From assembly GCA_934371915.1 (NCBI GenBank), contig CAKROE010000001.1, positions 1 through 64,000 of the forward strand: DNA of 64,000 nt, written 5' to 3'. The notes below the pieces were generated by a model that searched no databases, was not told where the DNA came from, and saw only the letters and a list, made by a program, of their open reading frames with translations. Made by a program: the position numbers and the translations under genes. Shown piece after piece: positions 1-8,949 of this stretch. Source of the DNA: an uncultured Blautia sp. (GTDB lineage Bacteria > Bacillota > Clostridia > Lachnospirales > Lachnospiraceae). How positions within the stretch are numbered: the stretch's first letter is position 1; every line of letters begins with the position of its first letter.

Positions 1-1
1 A

Positions 2-100
2 TCTTCCAAAGGTGTGATCAAAGCAAAGAAGAAAGGTAAAGCAACGATTACCGTGAAATCCGGCAAAAAGACTTACAAGATTAAAGTAACAGTTAAATAA
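2..100 (+). CDS. C-terminal end of a surface protein (partial)
   Basis: Only the last 32 codons are inside the window, ending with TAA. The peptide is very Lys-rich with alternating beta-type residues (…KGKATITVKSGKKTYKIKVTVK). This is the usual end of a bacterial Ig-like (Big_2 type) domain in Lachnospiraceae surface proteins. A rho-independent terminator follows at once, so this is the real end of the gene. The 1444-residue surface protein at 8950 ends in a similar Lys-rich beta domain. The family call is an inference from a short tail. Confidence 0.6.
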   Translation, partial: SSKGVIKAKKKGKATITVKSGKKTYKIKVTVK

Positions 101-117
101 AATATTTCAGCAGAGAA

Positions 118-159
118 AGCTGTGCCGGGGGAAAACAATCCTCCGACATGGCTTTTTTT
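118..159 (+). terminator. Rho-independent terminator
   Basis: A 14-position hairpin (arms 118-131 and 140-153, several G-U pairs, loop 132-139) is followed by a run of seven T. It closes the upstream surface-protein gene. Confidence 0.75.
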
Positions 160-228
160 ACTTTCAAAACAGGTCATTTCGCGATACAATGTACTAGGAT
201 GCTAAAAGACAGGATTGAGGATTAATAA

Positions 229-1827
229 ATGAACGAAAAATTTCTGAAAGAGAAGAAAAGTCAGAAAATACTGTTAGGTGTTATGGCAGCATTGATTTTC
301 ATACTGGCAGTCTGTGCGCTTTCTACAGCAGATACCGTGATACCTGAAAACGCGCTGACTCAGTGTGAACCTGAGCGTATACAGGATCTGGATAATGGTG
401 TACAACAGATTTATTTTAACATAGATCAGAAGAACGAAGGAGATTCACTGGTGTTTTTTACTTCGCATCAGTATGTGGATGTGTTTGCAGACGGAGAACG
501 GATATACAGTCTGAATCAGAACGGCGGGGTGTGGGGGCATACTACAGGAAATGTATGGAGCTTTGTAAAACTGCCGAAAGATGTAAAACAGATGGAAATA
601 TGTCTGACACCCTGTTATCCGGAAGTAGCCGGTCAGATGAGAGAATATTATATAGGATCCGAACATGAGATATATAGGACATTACTTCGCCGGTCCATGC
701 CGGAAATTGTGATCAGTGTATTTATATTCATTGTTGGTGTGTTTATAGCGCTTTACTGGGTGGTCATACACAAGAGCAGCCAGATAGATGGCACGTTGTT
801 ATATCTTGGCACATTTTCGATTTTGCTGGGTCTGTGGTCTGCAAATGAGACAGATGTGGCAGCACTTGTGCTTCTGAACAGACAGGCATCTGCATTTGCA
901 GCATTTGCACTTCTTATGGTGATGCCGCTTGCGTTTATTATGTTTATAAAAAGCTTTCTGGATATCAAAGATGAGAAATACTGGAAAATAATCTGCAGCA
1001 TTAATATACTGACCATGGCTATAAGTTATGTGTTGAATTTTACCGGTATATATGAATTCAGAAGGAGTCTGTGGATAACACATGTGGTAATCATTCTTTT
1101 GCTGATTTATATGTTTGTGGTGATTACCGAAAAGATTGTAAAACATCGGGCAGACCGGAGACTTCGGGCATGTGTAGGTGCACTTGTACTGATATTTGCA
1201 TGTACAGTTGCAGATCTCGGCCGGTATTACAAAACAAGCAGTAATGCGGGTGTGCTTGGAAAACTGTCGTTTCTTATATTTATAATCGTTCTGGGAATAG
1301 AATCTGCAATGCAGGCCATTGAAAGTCTGCAAAAAGGCAGAAGGGCAGCTGAACTCGAACAGTTTGCACTCAATGATTCCATGACGGGGCTTTACAATAG
1401 AAATGCATATAATTATTTCGTTAAAAACAGACAGAGACTGGAAAATTATATGATTGTGACGTTTGATCTCAATAACCTGAAAAGCTGTAATGATAACTAT
1501 GGACACAGTGCAGGAGATGTATATATTATCCATTCAGCACATATTATTGAGAGTATTTTTGAACGTTTCGGAAAGTGCTACCGGATTGGCGGAGATGAAT
1601 TCTGCTGTATCATTCCCAAAGCAAACGGATTCAATATAGAACGATTTATTCAGAAACTGCAGCAGGAAGTGGAAATATTTAACAATAAAAACATCATTCC
1701 GGTCAGAGCCGGGATAGCATGCGGCTATGCATTTTTCAGAGCAGATGATACAGACATTGAGAAAGTACGTGAGCGCGCGGATGAGATGATGTATCAGAAT
1801 AAAAAGAAACTTAAAGGGCAGGATTAA
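229..1827 (+). CDS. 7TM membrane-bound GGDEF diguanylate cyclase
   Basis: Predicted to make cyclic di-GMP from two GTP in response to an external signal. The 532-residue protein has an N-terminal membrane anchor (about 15-35), an extracellular beta-rich sensor part (about 36-155), seven hydrophobic segments (about 158-375, 7TM-DISM-like) and a C-terminal GGDEF domain (about 385-530). The active-site GGDEF is intact at residues 454-458, and the metal/substrate-binding stretch DLNNLKSCNDNYGH is present. No RxxD inhibitory site is visible at the normal place just before GGDEF, so product inhibition may be lost. The gene stands alone after a terminator, and GAGG lies a few bases before the ATG. 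Output and ligand are unknown. Confidence 0.9.
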   Translation: MNEKFLKEKKSQKILLGVMAALIFILAVCALSTADTVIPENALTQCEPERIQDLDNGVQQIYFNIDQKNEGDSLVFFTSHQYVDVFADGERIYSLNQNGGVWGHTTGNVWSFVKLPKDVKQMEICLTPCYPEVAGQMREYYIGSEHEIYRTLLRRSMPEIVISVFIFIVGVFIALYWVVIHKSSQIDGTLLYLGTFSILLGLWSANETDVAALVLLNRQASAFAAFALLMVMPLAFIMFIKSFLDIKDEKYWKIICSINILTMAISYVLNFTGIYEFRRSLWITHVVIILLLIYMFVVITEKIVKHRADRRLRACVGALVLIFACTVADLGRYYKTSSNAGVLGKLSFLIFIIVLGIESAMQAIESLQKGRRAAELEQFALNDSMTGLYNRNAYNYFVKNRQRLENYMIVTFDLNNLKSCNDNYGHSAGDVYIIHSAHIIESIFERFGKCYRIGGDEFCCIIPKANGFNIERFIQKLQQEVEIFNNKNIIPVRAGIACGYAFFRADDTDIEKVRERADEMMYQNKKKLKGQD

Positions 1828-1852
1828 AAATAGAAATATAAGGAGAAAATAT

Positions 1853-2794
1853 TTGATTTCAAAGACAATGCGCACAATCTTACACGCACTATCTTATGGA
1901 AATATTGAGGTGGAGGCATCCAGACGGCTGGCTGATATCAAGAAACTGGATGCGATGCGGATTTTTTTTAAGACATTAGATACAAAGGTTTATAATGGCA
2001 ATCACGAGGTGCCGGTGCGGCTTTATTTTCCATCAGAAGAAGCCATGAGCGGCGATGTGGTAGAGGGAGAAAAATACCCGGTACTGCTGTTTTTTCATGG
2101 CGGCGGCTGGGTGACGGAGAGTATCGAAAATTATGACCGCGTATGCAGCCGGATGGCACAGTCCACCGGGCATATTGTGATGTCGGTGGAATACCGTCTG
2201 GCACCGGAATACCGCTTCCCGATTCCGTTTGAAGACTGTTATGAGGCGGCAAAAGCACTCTATACAGGGCGGTTGATATTACCTGCCGATCCGGATCGCA
2301 TCACGATCATCGGAGACAGTGCGGGTGGAAATCTGGCAGCGGCGGTTTGTCTGAAAGCCCGTGACACAGGAGATTTTACACCGAAAAAACAAATCCTGAT
2401 CTATCCGGCAGTGAACAACTGTTATACCGAAAAATCACCCTACAGATCCGTGCAGGAAAACGGAGAAAATTATCTCCTTACCGCAGTAAAAATGGAGGAC
2501 TATCTGACGCTTTATGAGAGCTGTGCAGAGGACCGAAATAATCCGTATTTCTCTCCGTTAATGGAAAAAGATTACACAAATTTACCTGATACACTGATCC
2601 TTACAGCGGAATTTGATCCTCTTCGTGATGAAGGAGAAGAATATGGAAAACGATTAAAAGAAGCCGGAAATTATGTAGAAGTACACAGGATTTCGGATGC
2701 ACTTCATGGTTATTTTGCACTTGGAATCAGATTTTTGCATGTGCAGGAAAGCTTTGATATTATGAACCGGTTCTTAAGTAAAGGAAGCGAATAA
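1853..2794 (+). CDS. Alpha/beta-hydrolase esterase (HSL / acetyl-esterase family)
   Basis: A 313-residue serine hydrolase of the hormone-sensitive-lipase type. The oxyanion motif HGGGW starts at H82, the nucleophile elbow is GDSAGG with S156, and D255 and H285 complete a plausible triad. No signal peptide is seen, so it should be cytoplasmic. The start is TTG: AGGAG at 1841-1845 lies 7 nt before it, while the first ATG (1868) is badly placed for that site. The next gene starts 2 nt after the stop, which suggests co-translation with the acyltransferase-like membrane protein. Substrate is unknown; short acyl esters are typical of the family. Confidence 0.85.
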   Translation: MISKTMRTILHALSYGNIEVEASRRLADIKKLDAMRIFFKTLDTKVYNGNHEVPVRLYFPSEEAMSGDVVEGEKYPVLLFFHGGGWVTESIENYDRVCSRMAQSTGHIVMSVEYRLAPEYRFPIPFEDCYEAAKALYTGRLILPADPDRITIIGDSAGGNLAAAVCLKARDTGDFTPKKQILIYPAVNNCYTEKSPYRSVQENGENYLLTAVKMEDYLTLYESCAEDRNNPYFSPLMEKDYTNLPDTLILTAEFDPLRDEGEEYGKRLKEAGNYVEVHRISDALHGYFALGIRFLHVQESFDIMNRFLSKGSE

Positions 2795-2796
2795 AC

Positions 2797-4608
2797 GTGG
2801 AAAAAGGATACTCAAAATGGAGAAAATTAGATAATGCAGCACTGGCTTTTCCACTTGTTACAGACAAAAATGATACCAGAGTTTTCAGGTTCTACTGTCA
2901 GTTAAAAGAGGCTGTAAACAGTGAAGTTCTGCAGCGTGCACTGGATCAGACAATGGAGAAATATCCGTTGTTCCGTGCAGTTCTGCGAAAGGGACTGTTC
3001 TGGTTCTATCTGGAGCGAAGGGATATAAATGCACTTGTAAAAGAGGAAAAGAGACCACCGTGCAGCAGCCTTTATATACCGGATAAAAAGAGCCTTTTAT
3101 TTCAGGTGAGCTATTACAAAAACCGCATTAATTTTGAGGTATATCATGCACTGACAGACGGTACCGGAGCAATGAATTTCTTAAGTGAACTGGTACAGAA
3201 TTATCTGATCCTGACGCATCCGGAAGCAGCTTTACCACGTGTGGAACACCCGGAGGAACCAACACCCGGAGCGCAGGAAGAAGACAGCTTTTCACAGTAT
3301 TATTCCTCGGATATTCCAAAGAATAAAGAGAAAAAACCGACAGCTGTGAAGCTGAAAGGCGAAAAATTACTGCATGCAGATATGCAGATCACAGAGGTAG
3401 TTGTCCCGGTAAAAGAGACGCTGGCGAAAGCTCGCTCTTATGGTGTTTCGATTACGGTTCTGCTTACTGCAATGTTACTTTGTTCGATACATGAGGAGAT
3501 TCCGAAGAACCGGCAGAAGAAGCCAGTTGCATTGATGATACCGGTCAATCTGCGCAATTATTTTCCATCTCAGTCGATGGGAAATTTCTTCGGATGGATT
3601 GAAGTTGGATATACTTTTTCCGATGAGACAACCTTTCAGGATGTATTATATGACGTAAAAAAACAGTTCAAAGAGAAGCTTGTAAAAGATAAAATTGCGA
3701 TGGATATGAATGGATATGTGCGTCTGGAAAAGAATCCGGTAATACGTGCAGTGCCGCTTGAAATTAAGAAATATTTTATGATGGCGGGGGCGAATCTTGG
3801 CAGCAGGAGTATTACAGCCGTGTATTCTAATATTGGTATTCTGAGATTTCCGGAAGAATACAAAGAGTATATTGAACGATTTGGTATCTTTGCAAGTACC
3901 AATTCTTTGCAGCTTTGTTCCTGTTCATATGAAGATCAGATGGTGCTTGGATTTACGTCCAAAATTCCGGATGACAGCATTCAGAAGAACTTTATGCGTA
4001 TGCTGCAGGAGGAAGAAATTCCATTTAAAGAAGAGAAAAATGACTTTCCCGGATGTGGGGAGCAGCAGAAAAAAGAAGAGAAAAAGGTGTTACAGACGTT
4101 CAGTTTTCTGTGTCTTGCCGTAGCTGTGATCTGTGGAATGATCAACTATCTGATGCTGGAGACACTGAACTGGTTCTGGTTTGCTGCGGCCGGCTGTCTG
4201 TGTGCATGGCTGGTTGTCGGAGTGGCATATTTTAAACGCAGAAACATCCTCAAAAACCTGGCATGGCAGCTGCTGCTCATTACGGTTTTGTGCGTATTAT
4301 GGGATCATTTTACCGGATGGAAAGGCTGGTCTGTAGATTTTGTATTTCCGTTTGGGGCGCTTGCAGTGCTTGGAAGTGTCCCTGTAATCGCAAAAGTCAG
4401 CCATCTGGAGCGGGAAGAATATCTGTATTATCTGCTTCAGGCAGCAATGATCGGATGCCTTCCGGCAGTCCTTATCTGGATCGGAATCATAAAATATACG
4501 ATGCCGTCCGTACTCTCTACGGGCATCAGTTTTCTGGTTCTGGCGGGGATGTTTATCTTCCGAAAGAAAGATACATTAAGAGAATTTCGAAAGAAACTGA
4601 GAATGTAA
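2797..4608 (+). CDS. Condensation/acyltransferase-like protein with C-terminal membrane domain
   Basis: 603 residues. The first ~420 resemble the CoA-dependent acyltransferase / condensation fold: the catalytic HxxxD motif is H117-ALT-D121 in a YHALTDGTG context. The last ~170 residues (about 430-600) hold several hydrophobic helices separated by short loops. This combination resembles proteins annotated as alcohol-acetyltransferase-like / DUF6320 in Lachnospiraceae (from memory). GTG start, 2 nt after the upstream esterase gene. An acyl transferase paired with an esterase suggests making or editing an acylated lipid or polyketide-like product at the membrane, but no substrate can be read from sequence. 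Confidence 0.7.
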   Translation: MEKGYSKWRKLDNAALAFPLVTDKNDTRVFRFYCQLKEAVNSEVLQRALDQTMEKYPLFRAVLRKGLFWFYLERRDINALVKEEKRPPCSSLYIPDKKSLLFQVSYYKNRINFEVYHALTDGTGAMNFLSELVQNYLILTHPEAALPRVEHPEEPTPGAQEEDSFSQYYSSDIPKNKEKKPTAVKLKGEKLLHADMQITEVVVPVKETLAKARSYGVSITVLLTAMLLCSIHEEIPKNRQKKPVALMIPVNLRNYFPSQSMGNFFGWIEVGYTFSDETTFQDVLYDVKKQFKEKLVKDKIAMDMNGYVRLEKNPVIRAVPLEIKKYFMMAGANLGSRSITAVYSNIGILRFPEEYKEYIERFGIFASTNSLQLCSCSYEDQMVLGFTSKIPDDSIQKNFMRMLQEEEIPFKEEKNDFPGCGEQQKKEEKKVLQTFSFLCLAVAVICGMINYLMLETLNWFWFAAAGCLCAWLVVGVAYFKRRNILKNLAWQLLLITVLCVLWDHFTGWKGWSVDFVFPFGALAVLGSVPVIAKVSHLEREEYLYYLLQAAMIGCLPAVLIWIGIIKYTMPSVLSTGISFLVLAGMFIFRKKDTLREFRKKLRM

Positions 4609-4637
4609 AATATGATTTACGAGAAAGGAAAATAGCG

Positions 4638-4808
4638 ATGTTAGAATGTGATTATGAAGTGAAACAGATTGATGGAGATTATGCACATCTGCAGAGACTC
4701 GACAGACCGGAGGAAGAACTGAAGCTGGTAGCGAGAGCACTGCTTCCGATGGAAATCTATGAGGGATGTATTCTGCATTATGAAATGATGCAGTATTCCA
4801 TGAAATAG
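4638..4808 (+). CDS. Small uncharacterised protein, 56 aa
   Basis: ATG at 4638 has a good ribosome site (GAAAGGA). The protein is acidic and soluble, with an L-P-x-E-x-x-E-G pattern near the C-terminus that recalls small beta-barrel proteins of the DUF3006 kind; that resemblance is weak. It starts 29 nt after the acyltransferase-like gene and ends 56 nt before the transglutaminase-like gene, so it is part of the same transcript. The open frame extends upstream to 4263 but only as an out-of-frame overlap with the previous gene. Confidence 0.6.
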   Translation: MLECDYEVKQIDGDYAHLQRLDRPEEELKLVARALLPMEIYEGCILHYEMMQYSMK

Positions 4809-4864
4809 AGGAGCAGGAAGCGGCACTGTCCGCAGAACTCTTAAAAGAACCTCAGGAGAAAGTT

Positions 4865-5890
4865 ATGGAACAGTATTACTACAACCATATGAATAAACAG
4901 GAGCAGGCTGCCTATCATGGAATTCTTCAGGGAATTTCCGGACTGGCGGATGAGTTTCAGATTCCGGCACTGGACGGAGAGACTTTGTATAATGTCTTTT
5001 TCCAGCTGCGTCTGGATCATCCGGAGATTTTCTGGGCAACGGGATATAAATACCGGTACTACAAAGAATCACCGAATATTATTTTTATTCCGGAATATCT
5101 GTTTGATAAAGGCAAAATAAAAGAGCATCAGAAAGCAATGAAGTCCAGAGTGGAGAAGCTTGTGCGTCCGGCGAAGGACATGTCCGAATGGGAAAAAGAG
5201 AAATATGTACATGATTTTATCTGTCAGAATGTACACTATGACAAGCTCAAGAAGGCTTATTCTCATGAGATCATCGGCCCGCTTGGTCAGGGTGTTGGCG
5301 TCTGCGAAGGCATTGCAAAGGCAGTAAAAGTATTTCTGGATGCGTTGGGTGTCTGGTGCGTCATCGCGATATGCGGAAACAATCCGGAAAAAGGTATCAA
5401 ATATCGTCATACCTGGAATATTGTCCGGATCGGAGGAACGTATTATCATCTGGATGCAACCTTCGATAATACACTCGGAAACAGCGATAAAGTCGAGGAT
5501 ATCCGATATGACTATTTCAATCTGGATGATAAAAGTATCTTCCGGGATCATGAGCCACTGATCGCAGCAGCACCTCATTGTACAGATCACGATCACTTTT
5601 ATTACAGAGAAAAGAAGCTGTCTTTTACGAAAACAGAAGATGTGTATAAACGTTCACTTCAGGCAGCAAAAAAGGGAAAAACGCTGACATTTCACTGGAG
5701 AGGCGGCTATCTGACAAGAGAAGTTCTGAATGAACTTCTTGGACTTATCCGTAAGGCCGGTGAAGAAAAAAACAAGACAGCAGCAGTCAACATCAACTGG
5801 CCGCAGGCTGTGCTGCGTCTGCATTATACAGAAGCGCAGATGCAGGAATGCATCATAATGGAAGACGCAAATGAAGGGGAAAAAGAATAA
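4865..5890 (+). CDS. Transglutaminase-like superfamily protein
   Basis: 341 residues. A papain-fold transglutaminase core is centred at residues 140-200 with a complete triad: C147 (GVGVCEG), H182 (RHTWNIV) and D197 (HLDATFDN). Bacterial members are usually proteases or peptide-crosslinking enzymes. There is no signal peptide, so it is likely cytoplasmic, unlike many secreted relatives. AGGAG at 4854-4858 sits 6 nt before the ATG. It belongs to the esterase/acyltransferase cluster by spacing. Function is unknown. Confidence 0.8.
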   Translation: MEQYYYNHMNKQEQAAYHGILQGISGLADEFQIPALDGETLYNVFFQLRLDHPEIFWATGYKYRYYKESPNIIFIPEYLFDKGKIKEHQKAMKSRVEKLVRPAKDMSEWEKEKYVHDFICQNVHYDKLKKAYSHEIIGPLGQGVGVCEGIAKAVKVFLDALGVWCVIAICGNNPEKGIKYRHTWNIVRIGGTYYHLDATFDNTLGNSDKVEDIRYDYFNLDDKSIFRDHEPLIAAAPHCTDHDHFYYREKKLSFTKTEDVYKRSLQAAKKGKTLTFHWRGGYLTREVLNELLGLIRKAGEEKNKTAAVNINWPQAVLRLHYTEAQMQECIIMEDANEGEKE

Positions 5891-5933
5891 CAGATACACG
5901 GCAGTACAATGGTAATAAAAAGGGGAGACAGAC

Positions 5934-6152
5934 ATGCTTGAGACATTCAATGTTTTACGTATTGATGAGCCGGATTTCGGATGTGAAGGACGTCCGGACG
6001 GGATGGCAGTGAAGGACAATGTCCTTCTGAAAAGTAATTATACAGGTGAGGAAATGACAGTCAGGGAGAAGGATGCCCGGCTGTATGAGCTGGATATCAA
6101 TGAAGGCGATCAGGTATTTCTGATCGATGGTGAGATGCGAAAGATCCGCTGA
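5934..6152 (+). CDS. Small uncharacterised protein, 72 aa
   Basis: ATG preceded by GGGGAG. Short, acidic, no membrane segment. It has an N-E-G-D-Q-V-F-L-I-D-G-E pattern near the end, similar in kind to the end of the 56-residue protein at 4638, so both may be small beta-barrel proteins. I do not recognise the family. Confidence 0.55.
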   Translation: MLETFNVLRIDEPDFGCEGRPDGMAVKDNVLLKSNYTGEEMTVREKDARLYELDINEGDQVFLIDGEMRKIR

Positions 6153-6223
6153 GATGATGTGTCCTGACTGAACGCGGCTTACGGAGAGCTGATAAAAATA
6201 GACTAGAAAGTGCAGGAAGAGAG

Positions 6224-6775
6224 ATGGAATTAAATATTCTTGACTGGTTCCAGACGTTACATACACCGATTCTGGATAAAATTATGACATCAATCACAAA
6301 GCTGGGGGATGCGGGGATTTTCTGGATTATCCTGACGCTGCTTTTTCTTATCATACCAAAGATGAGAAAAACAGGAATCATTATGGCAGCAGCACTGATC
6401 ATGGATCTGCTGATCTGCAATGTAGCAGTAAAAAATCTGGTAGCAAGAACAAGACCATACGATGTAAACACCAGTGTGCAGCTGCTGGTGGCAAAGCTTC
6501 ACGATTATTCATTCCCATCGGGACATACGGCGGCTTCCTTTGCTTCGGTTACTGCGTTATATCTCGCAGGTGAAAAGAAGCTCTGGAAACCGGCACTGGT
6601 ACTTGCCTGTCTGATCGCAGTATCGAGATTATATCTGTATGTCCATTATCCGACGGATGTTCTGGGTGGTATGGTTTTTGGAATTCTGGCAGGATATGTG
6701 GGCTATTGGATTGTGAAACTTCTGGAGGCAAAGATTTCCGGAAGAAAGAACGCAGGGAAACAGGTACGGAGGTAA
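6224..6775 (+). CDS. PAP2-family membrane phosphatase (undecaprenyl-diphosphatase-like)
   Basis: 183 residues with about five or six membrane helices. All three PAP2 motifs are present: K-x6-RP (KNLVARTRP), PSGH (FPSGHTAAS) and SR-x5-H-x3-D (SRLYLYVHYPTD). Family members dephosphorylate lipid phosphates such as phosphatidic acid, phosphatidylglycerol phosphate or undecaprenyl diphosphate (BcrC type). A lipid phosphatase fits the nearby esterase/acyltransferase genes, but substrate is not determined. The acylphosphatase gene follows 4 nt later. Confidence 0.88.
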   Translation: MELNILDWFQTLHTPILDKIMTSITKLGDAGIFWIILTLLFLIIPKMRKTGIIMAAALIMDLLICNVAVKNLVARTRPYDVNTSVQLLVAKLHDYSFPSGHTAASFASVTALYLAGEKKLWKPALVLACLIAVSRLYLYVHYPTDVLGGMVFGILAGYVGYWIVKLLEAKISGRKNAGKQVRR

Positions 6776-6779
6776 CGAC

Positions 6780-7055
6780 ATGCACAGGATAAGACAGTCC
6801 ATTCAGTTTTATGGAAGAGTTCAGGGTGTGGGCTTCCGCTACAAACTTGGTTATCTGGCAGACAAATACAGTGTGACCGGATGGGCGAGAAATGAATATG
6901 ACGGATCGGTTTCGACAGAACTGCAGGGTCTGGAAGAAGATATTGACAAGATCGTACAGGCACTTTACAATGACCGGTATATAGAGATTGACGATATCCG
7001 AAGACGTGAGATTTCTGTGGATGAGGAAGAACGAAGATTCGGAGTTCGGTATTAA
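6780..7055 (+). CDS. acyP: Acylphosphatase
   Basis: 91 residues, the normal family length. The phosphate-binding loop GRVQGVGFR gives catalytic R20, and N38 in GWARN is the partner asparagine; the 18-residue spacing matches known acylphosphatases. It hydrolyses carboxyl-phosphate bonds such as acetyl phosphate. ACGGAGG precedes the ATG. Confidence 0.92.
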   Translation: MHRIRQSIQFYGRVQGVGFRYKLGYLADKYSVTGWARNEYDGSVSTELQGLEEDIDKIVQALYNDRYIEIDDIRRREISVDEEERRFGVRY

Positions 7056-7069
7056 AGGAGGACGCACGA

Positions 7070-7330
7070 GTGGACGAATTATATCAGGCAATTGAGGAAA
7101 AAATTAAAGCAGCAGGATATCCGCGAGAGATTTCCGGGCAGGCTGTTTATGAAGATATCTGCGATCAGATCGAGGGAAAAGAAAACGGCAGTTATGTGTT
7201 ACTGTCCAAATTTGAGGACGATGTGATTTTTGAGTATCACATTACGATCATGGATCATGAATTTAACCTCGGAATTCTTACAATGAGACTTCCGGAGGGC
7301 ATATACGCAGCAAACTTTGATGAAGACTGA
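7070..7330 (+). CDS. Uncharacterised small acidic protein, 86 aa
   Basis: GTG start with an excellent AAAGGAGG site. Alpha/beta-looking, acidic, no membrane segment or metal motif. It is the last gene before a terminator, 14 nt after acyP. Family not recognised. Confidence 0.65.
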   Translation: MDELYQAIEEKIKAAGYPREISGQAVYEDICDQIEGKENGSYVLLSKFEDDVIFEYHITIMDHEFNLGILTMRLPEGIYAANFDED

Positions 7331-7337
7331 TGAATCG

Positions 7338-7362
7338 GAGCAGGTGAAAACCTGCTCTTTTT
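7338..7362 (+). terminator. Rho-independent terminator
   Basis: Perfect 8-bp stem GAGCAGGT / ACCTGCTC with a GAAA tetraloop followed by TTTTT. It ends the transcript that includes acyP. Confidence 0.92.
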
Positions 7363-7400
7363 GTATGCTGGTTATGGTAAGTACTATGGCCGCATACAAA

Positions 7401-7532
7401 CATTTCGTGTTTTCGTGAAAAACTATAGAAAAACATTTTGCGATTTCGTGAAAAACCACAGAAAAACATTTTATGATTTCGTGAAAAAAGTGGATTATAC
7501 ATTTTGCGATTTCGTGATACAATACTATCAGA
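7401..7532 (+). repeat. Four tandem 33-bp repeats upstream of an ATPase gene
   Basis: Four imperfect copies of a 33-bp unit (7401-7433, 7434-7466, 7467-7499, 7500-7532). Each carries TTTCGTGAAA or a close variant (7411, 7444, 7477; 7510 has TTTCGTGATA), a near-palindrome of form TTTC-nn-GAAA. The spacing is about three helical turns, so the cores lie on nearly one DNA face. The array ends 39 bp before the ATPase ATG. An open frame runs through it but has no ribosome site. Likely a multi-site operator or a minisatellite. Confidence 0.75.
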
Positions 7533-7571
7533 TAATGAAATCTGTCTAAATGTATTTATGGAGGGGATTAA

Positions 7572-8924
7572 ATGGTTTTTCGCAGGAAAGCATATGCGAA
7601 GCTTTTGCAGTGGAAAGAATTAGCCGCAGGAACATCTGCAGTTCTGCTGGAAGGAGCCAGACGTATTGGTAAGAGTACGATAGTCGAAGAATTTGCAAAA
7701 AATGAATATGATGATTATATGATTTTGGATTTTGCAAGGGAAAACAGGGATGTGCAGAATCTTTTCATAGATGATATGGATGATTTGGATAGCTTTTTCC
7801 GTAATTTATTTCTTTTGAAGGGACGGGATTTGAAGGGAAAAAATTGTGTCCTGATTTTTGATGAAGTTCAGTTGTTTCCGAAGGCAAGACAGGCAATTAA
7901 ATATCTGGTGGCGGATGGCCGGTATGATTACATTGAAACAGGATCACTGATTTCAATACGTAAAAATATTCAGAATATCCTTATTCCATCAGAAGAATAT
8001 CGGATAAAAATGTATCCAATGGACTTTGAAGAATATCTGTGGGCACTGGGCGACACAGTCACATTTGAGGCGATTAAAAGCGCTTACGAAAAGCGAAAAC
8101 CACTGGGCGATTCTGTTCACAGAAAAATAATGAAAAAGTTTCGGACATATATGGTTATAGGAGGAATGCCGCAGGCTGTCAGTGCATTTGTTGAAGGAAA
8201 AACTTTTGCACAGATCGATTTTATAAAAAGAAATATACTGAGTCTTTATGAAGAGGACCTGGCAAAATATGATCGAGATAATCGGGAAAAAGCGTCGGTG
8301 GTTTTCCGAACGATTCCGGAACAGCTGGAGAATAAAAATTCACATTTCAAATTTTCTGTGATTGATAAAAATGCAAGATATCAAAATTACGTAGATGCGG
8401 TAAGCTTTATATCAGAGTCTATGATGGGGAATGAGTGTATTAATGTAACGAAACCGGAAGTGGCACTTGAATTGTTTGCAGACCGTAGCAATTTCAAATT
8501 GTATATGGGCGATACCGGACTTCTGGTAACACAGATTATGAAGAGCAGAGATGAGACAGATGAAGACCTGTATAAAGCACTGATTATAGATAATCTCAGT
8601 ATTAATCAGGGGATGATTATTGAAAATATGGTTGCACAGATGCTTAGGGCATCTGGTCATGAACTGTATTTTCATGAGTATTTATATACTCCGGAGGATT
8701 CTGTCAGGGAAAAGAAATATGAAATAGATTTTATGGCTGTTAAAAAGAAAAAAATCTGTCCGATTGAGGTAAAATCTTCTGGATACATGTCTCACAAATC
8801 TTTTGATTACCTGACGAAAAAATACCAGTTGAAGATGCAGGATCGTTATATTATTTATACGAAAGATTTAAAGTATAAAGATGAGATTATGTATATACCG
8901 ATTTATATGACAATGTTGATATAA
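7572..8924 (+). CDS. AAA-family ATPase with DUF4143 / nuclease-like C-terminus
   Basis: 450 residues. Walker A is GARRIGKST near residue 28, Walker B is VLIFDEVQ near residue 95, and sensor-like ETGSLIS follows. This layout is the AAA_14 family. The C-terminal part matches DUF4143, and EIDFMAV…CPIEVKSS gives the E/D…ExK pattern of a PD-(D/E)xK nuclease fold. These proteins are common as solitary, often duplicated genes in gut Firmicutes and Bacteroidetes; their role is not established. GGAGGGG precedes the ATG. It sits alone behind the 33-bp repeats and just before a large surface protein. Confidence 0.88.
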   Translation: MVFRRKAYAKLLQWKELAAGTSAVLLEGARRIGKSTIVEEFAKNEYDDYMILDFARENRDVQNLFIDDMDDLDSFFRNLFLLKGRDLKGKNCVLIFDEVQLFPKARQAIKYLVADGRYDYIETGSLISIRKNIQNILIPSEEYRIKMYPMDFEEYLWALGDTVTFEAIKSAYEKRKPLGDSVHRKIMKKFRTYMVIGGMPQAVSAFVEGKTFAQIDFIKRNILSLYEEDLAKYDRDNREKASVVFRTIPEQLENKNSHFKFSVIDKNARYQNYVDAVSFISESMMGNECINVTKPEVALELFADRSNFKLYMGDTGLLVTQIMKSRDETDEDLYKALIIDNLSINQGMIIENMVAQMLRASGHELYFHEYLYTPEDSVREKKYEIDFMAVKKKKICPIEVKSSGYMSHKSFDYLTKKYQLKMQDRYIIYTKDLKYKDEIMYIPIYMTMLI

Positions 8925-8949
8925 GGGAACTACAGGAGGGAGATATGAT

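Noticed and set aside
799-1533. 244-codon minus-strand frame inside the diguanylate cyclase
   Set aside because: Shadow of a clearly conserved plus-strand gene; composition is Cys/His/Ile-rich without domain features.
4263-4637. Upstream extension of the 56-aa protein
   Set aside because: Overlaps the acyltransferase-like gene out of frame; ATG 4638 has a good ribosome site.
7361-7549. 62-codon frame with 11-residue repeats over the 33-bp array
   Set aside because: Starts inside the terminator T run with no ribosome site; repeat periodicity of 33 explains the open frame.
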